From assembly GCA_030035585.1 (NCBI GenBank), contig CM057469.1, positions 118,212,650 to 118,276,649 of the forward strand: a DNA stretch of 64,000 bases. Reading direction: 5' to 3'. This stretch comes from Dugong dugon. Lineage: Eukaryota > Chordata > Mammalia > Sirenia > Dugongidae. The notes beneath the pieces are model-generated. The model did not search any database and had not been told where the DNA came from. It worked only from the letters and a program-made list of their open reading frames with translations. The translations under genes and the position numbers were made by a program. Below are positions 59,955 to 64,000 of the stretch, piece by piece; the first letter of the stretch is position 1; each line of letters begins with the position of its first letter.

Positions 59955-60441
59955 AAATTGTATCAGTTTAGCCAGGCCATGATTCCCAGTATTGTGTGGT
60001 TGCCCACCATTTTGTGATCTGATGTGATTATCCTATGTGTTGTAAATCCTAACCTCTATGATGATAATGATGCAAGATTAGAGGCAGTTATGTTAATGAG
60101 GCAGGACTCAATCTACAGGATTAGGTTATTTCTTGAGTTAATCTCTTTTGAGATATAAAATAATTGCGCAGAGAGGAAGAGACCTCATACCACCAAGAAA
60201 GAAGTTCTGGGAGCGGAGCTTGTCCTTTGGACCCGGAGTCCTTGCACTGATAAGTTCCTAGACCAGGGGAAGATTGATTACAAGTACCTTCCCCAAGAAC
60301 TGCCAGACAGGGAAAGGATTCCCCAGGAATAGACACCCTGAATTTGGACTTCCATCCTCCTAGACTGTGAGAGAATAAGTTTCTGTTTGTTAAAGCCATC
60401 CATTTGTGGTATTTCTGTTACAGAAGGACTAGATAACTAAG
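59955..60441 (+). repeat. LTR fossil, same family as 1-441
   Basis: Shares its blocks in order with 1-441: gatctgatgtgatt, ggcagttatgttaatgagg, ttgagatataaaa, cctcataccaccaagaaag, gtgagagaataa, then tgtggtatttctgttac and ctaagacag. The 5' part, missing from the copy at the window start, is present here (about 59955-60010). Solitary and old. Confidence 0.65.
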
Positions 60442-61489
60442 ACAGTAGCTAACAACAGCAATAACAACAATACATAGGCAGTTATTTCTGTGATTATAGG
60501 ACGGGATTTTTTAAATAAAAATATAACACGTAGATCTGTTACAAATTATATAACATAGTTAAACTTCATATAGGAGTATACTATCTTAGTATGCACTGGA
60601 GCAACAAGCTATAGAACACTTGACACAACAGATTTATATTTTAGTATACCTGCTTTGTCACAAGTTCTGTTTCAGAGGGTCTTTATATAAATAGATGACA
60701 AAATGATATATTGTATTCCTGGCTGTATGTATTTCTTATGCCTCTTTTGTAAGTACTGGTTAAGCAAATCAGTAAGCACAGAATACCTTACAAGTACAAG
60801 GAGTGTGAATCTTGAACGTATATGCGCAAAATCACTGACGCTTCTGACCTTGCCTACTGATTTTTTTTCACTTAATCACGTAATCCCATTATATCTGCCC
60901 AAGACTATACAGATGCTTTCATTCTGGACTATACTGCAGTTAAAAAAACATTCTCACTGAGTTTTCAGAAATACTTATCCACAGTGGTGTTCTACAGATA
61001 AAATCCAAAAATAGCCCTCTCACAGATATAATTAAATATTAATAGAAAAAAATACTGGAGAAAGATGGTATTTGGAAATAAGTTTTTTAAATGATCGTTA
61101 GAAATTTCCATTATGCTATCATGGGATAACTAATATAGAACTTTCTTTTCTATTTTAAACAAGTTAAAACTGGATAAAATTAGTGAAACAAATGAAGTAG
61201 ACTTGGGACAGTTGGCAGCTCAGGATTACAATCCATGAGAGAAGTAAAACAAAAGGAATGAGCCTTATGATTGCTCTGGCTTTATGAGTGGCAGCTCTTT
61301 CTGAATTTTCACATAGGGAGAGGTGATGCAATCAGAGCAGAACACAGTGATCTTGATAATTGAGGAGACGAATTTTCACTTTTAAGGAGACTGATGTAGC
61401 TCAATATTGGAGAAGAGACGACTATACCATAAAAGAACTCTGGAAATCTGCATATAGTTCCCACTGAATCTTTGCTAAATAATATGCAA
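60442..61489. other. Unassigned non-coding stretch
   Basis: About 1 kb of AT-rich sequence; no gene or family recognised. Confidence 0.45.
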
Positions 61490-61649
61490 AAAATAAATAA
61501 ATAAACTGAGAGAATTTGTTACCAGAAGAACTGTACCACAAGAATGTTAAAAACAGAAAAAACTTCAGTATGAAGGAAATGATAGCTGATGAAAACTCAG
61601 ATCTTCACAAAAGAAGGAAAAACACCACAAATAACATAGGAGTAAGGAA

Positions 61650-62240
61650 TACAAAGTCTAGATGCAGTCCAAAAAATACCCTCGTGTCTGACAACAATTG
61701 CTAGTTCAGGGTCCTCAAGAATATTCTCATTTTGATAATTTTCCAGAAGAAATCCCTGAAATCTGTTACACTCATGGTTATGGTTTATACAGTGAAAGTA
61801 TACACATTAAAATCCGCCAAGGGAAGAGATGCTTGGGGCAGGGTCCAGGAAAGTTTCACATACAGAGCTTCCAGTTGTCCCCTCTCACAGGAGTGGTAGA
61901 TAGCATTAAATTCTCCTGGTAATAATGTATAACAATACACATGGAGTATCAGCAACCAGGAAAGCTCACCAAGACTTGATGTCACAAATTCTGTTGGGGC
62001 TCAGTCAGTGGACATGGTTGGCTTTCCTCATGGCTGACCTCAGTATACAGACTCTGGAGGTTGAGCTGGTACTGTGTGATCCAAATCTCCCACTATAAAT
62101 CTAACACTATCTGTTGCCTAATGTTCCCAGGTAAACAAAGACACCCTTATCAGGCAAGATATTTCAAGAGCTTAAAAATTATCTCCCAGGATCTAAGGCC
62201 AGAGGCTAGAACTCTCTTTGGTCAAGGTTAAATTCTCCAC
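61650..62240 (-). repeat. Unidentified insert in ancient L1
   Basis: About 590 bp of different, less AT-rich sequence between two L1 pieces. It reads like an old interspersed repeat (gctttcctcatggctgacct, cagtatacagactctggagg) that I cannot name with confidence. Orientation is uncertain. Confidence 0.4.
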
Positions 62241-62481
62241 CACATAGTATAAATATAAGATATATATGTATATATGTATAATCATTTAAAAATATTCTTA
62301 AAAATAGAACTGTTTAAAGCAAAAATAATAACAATGTAATATGGGGTTTATCAAACATGTACAAATAATATTTTCCACACACAAATATACTTAATAAGTT
62401 TCTTAAATTTAGTAATGTCCTAACATTATTAAAGGTAGATTGTGATAAGTTTAAGGTGCTATTTTGTAGATCGAGAGCAAC

Positions 62482-62560
62482 CTATATATATATATATATA
62501 TATAATTATATATATAATATATATTTTTATATATATAATATATATATATTTATAGATATA
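62482..62560. repeat. AT-rich palindromic microsatellite
   Basis: A run of TA repeats broken by short variants (ataattatatat, atttttatatat), self-complementary over much of its length. It lies in the linker of the ancient L1. Confidence 0.9.
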
Positions 62561-62789
62561 TTAAAGTATAGCTAGTAAACCTGTAAAGGACATAAAATGG
62601 GATATTGAAAATAATTAAAAAAAAACAGAATATAAAAGAAGCAAAAACATATGACATACATAGAACTAAAACATAAAGATGATAGGCTTATACCCAACCA
62701 TATCAGTAATTATGTAAAATGTAAATAGTCTACATATTTCAAGTAAAAGGCCAAAACTGTTAGACTGGAGGGAAAACACAACGAGCCAT

Positions 62790-63240
62790 GATGAAAAATG
62801 GGCTCATAGAGGGCTATCACTCACAGTAAGTAACTGACATTACCCAGTATTGTTTGACAAGCTTTTATTTACTTACATAGAGATTAGGGTGCAGATGAAT
62901 GGGGTAAGGTTCATCCTGGGCTTGGGGGGCTCCTTTAGACCACCATCCTAGGGTGAGTTGACACAGGAAACTCTTCTGCACAGGTAAGGCTCCAAGTTTA
63001 TGGTGCAGGTGAAAGAGGCAAAGGACTCTCGGGGTTTTATACCTCAGAGTGAATGGGGACAGGGAAAGGAGGTAAGAGGAAGGGGCCTTTGTTCAGCTGC
63101 ACCTTGGTTGACCATCCATCCTGTTGCCAAGCTTTGTTCAAACTCAAGCAGAACAGTAGTCCTGTGACCATGGGTGCATGACCAGAAAGAACATTTCTTC
63201 CCCTCTTCTAGCTACAAAATTAATTGTGAAAGCCTACATA
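62790..63240 (-). repeat. LTR-like fossil in ancient L1
   Basis: About 450 bp between the ORF2 start and endonuclease parts of the ancient L1. A tttatttactt motif near 62866 reads as an aataaa signal on the minus strand, and base composition differs from the L1. Boundaries and family are uncertain; a fossil without internal viral sequence. Confidence 0.35.
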
Positions 63241-63259
63241 ATATGATTAATTATATATA

Positions 63260-63414
63260 AAAAAAAAAACCCTCGTCGTTGAGTCAATTCTGACTCATAG
63301 CAATACTATAGGACAGAGAGAACTTCCCCATAGGGTTTCCAAGGAGTGGCTGGTGGATTTGAACTGCTGTCCTTTTAGCAGCCATAGCTCTTAACCACTG
63401 TACCACCAGGGCTC
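63260..63414 (-). repeat. AfroSINE-type SINE, shorter subtype
   Basis: Reverse-strand copy: cgtcgttgagtcaattctga, acagagagaacttccccata, ggtggatttgaactgctgtc, head ttaaccactgtaccaccagg. Confidence 0.92.
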
Positions 63415-63676
63415 CAAATAGGGGGTTAAAATCACCAGGAGAAACTCCGTACCCTGGGGTGCATTCTTCAGTACAATTGAGTGGTGTTGGATAGTCTTGG
63501 AGATGGTGGGAAGAGAATCTCATGCTAGAAAGCCGCCACCTTCCTTCAGAAAACAAAGAAAAACAAGATAAAACTATATGCTGTATATAAGAAATCCACT
63601 TTAAATATAAAGACATAGAATAAAAGTAAAAGGATTAGAAAAAAAGATTTACCGTACTGACACCAATAAAAAGAAA

Positions 63677-63876
63677 AAGTTGTCTGTTATTCAGTCAATT
63701 CCTACTCATAAGCAATCTATATGGCAGAGTAGAACTGCCCCCACAGGGTTTTCTAGGCTGTATCTTTACAGGAGCAAATTGCCAGGTCTTTTATCCTGCA
63801 GATCCATAGGTCAGTTCTAACCACTGACCTTTCAGTTAGCAACCAAGCACTTAGCCATTGCACCACCAGAACTTCT
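63677..63876 (-). repeat. AfroSINE-type SINE
   Basis: Reverse-strand copy with tail tcagtcaattcctactcata, body cagagtagaactgcccccac and caaattgccaggtcttttat, head tagccattgcaccaccaga. Target duplication aaaaagaaa at 63668-63676 and 63877-63885, inside the ancient L1. Confidence 0.9.
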
Positions 63877-64000
63877 AAAAAGAAAGCTAGAAGGGCTATA
63901 TTGATAACAGAAAATTTAAATGTCCAAAAAAAAAAAAAAAAAAATGATACCAGGGATAAAGAAGGCCATTTAGCCATAATGGAAGTATCAACTCAAGAAA

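Larger units (their letters stand above)
61490..64000 (+). mobile_element. Ancient L1 (L1M-type), plus strand, multiply interrupted
   Basis: Recognisable in pieces: the end of ORF1 (ctgagagaatttgttaccag, gatgaaaactcagatcttca at 61500-61640), the ORF1-ORF2 linker (gcaaaaataataacaatgta at 62320, gtagattgtgataagtttaa), the start of ORF2 (cccaaccatatcagtaatta at 62694-62713), and the endonuclease region (aactatatgctgtatataag at 63573, agggctatattgataacaga at 63892). It runs off the right edge. Inserts: 61650-62240, about 62790-63415 and 63677-63876. All frames are degraded. Confidence 0.75.

Noticed and set aside
1-60441. The two related LTRs as the ends of one provirus
   Set aside because: They are about 60 kb apart, with unrelated mixed repeats and no viral interior between them.

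Overview
The window reads as repeat-dense, AT-rich, gene-poor DNA from an afrotherian mammal, most likely a paenungulate such as an elephant. The main evidence is about 16 copies of a tRNA-headed SINE of the AfroSINE type on both strands, a full-length RTE-clade LINE whose ends resemble that SINE, and L1 elements of one distinctive lineage. I recognise no host protein-coding exon, no tRNA or rRNA gene and no CRISPR array. Nearly all long open frames belong to LINEs, or are shadows of LINE frames or of GC-rich repeats.

Layout: 1-441 is an LTR fossil. 2.4-10.85 kb holds a SINE and a reverse-strand RTE fragment split by a full-length old L1 (L1-A, 3058-10689). 12-15.5 kb carries LTR-like fossils, a possible old LINE relic and a MIR. 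16.15-17.55 kb is a 5'-truncated L1 (L1-B). 20.4-22.5 kb is a SINE/MIR/L1-end cluster. 22.78-26.0 kb is a full-length decayed RTE. 26.22-34.99 kb is a young, full-length, nearly open L1 of 8.77 kb (L1-Y), inserted into an older L1 (L1-E) with a perfect 16-bp target duplication. 35.4-49 kb has L2, two MER20-type hAT elements (one split by an LTR, one by another hAT element), MIRs and many SINEs. 50.2-57.7 kb is a stack: truncated L1-C beside an ancient L1 that is itself interrupted by a SINE and by L1-D. 59.4-60.4 kb has RTE-derived pieces and a second LTR related to the one at 1-441. 61.5 kb to the window end is an ancient plus-strand L1 broken by several insertions.

The most interesting object is L1-Y. 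Its 5' region contains a GC-rich tandem array with an exact 266-bp period, its 3' UTR has a module present about three times, its ORF1-ORF2 spacer is about 430 bp, and its ORF2 keeps the catalytic motifs with only three visible breaks. The three element classes appear linked: the SINE shares its tail, and apparently part of its body, with the RTE element, suggesting parasitism of RTE machinery. Every L1 of the distinctive lineage lies on the minus strand.

Boundaries come from reading junctions by eye. Family names for old elements come from memory of consensus sequences and were not checked against a database.
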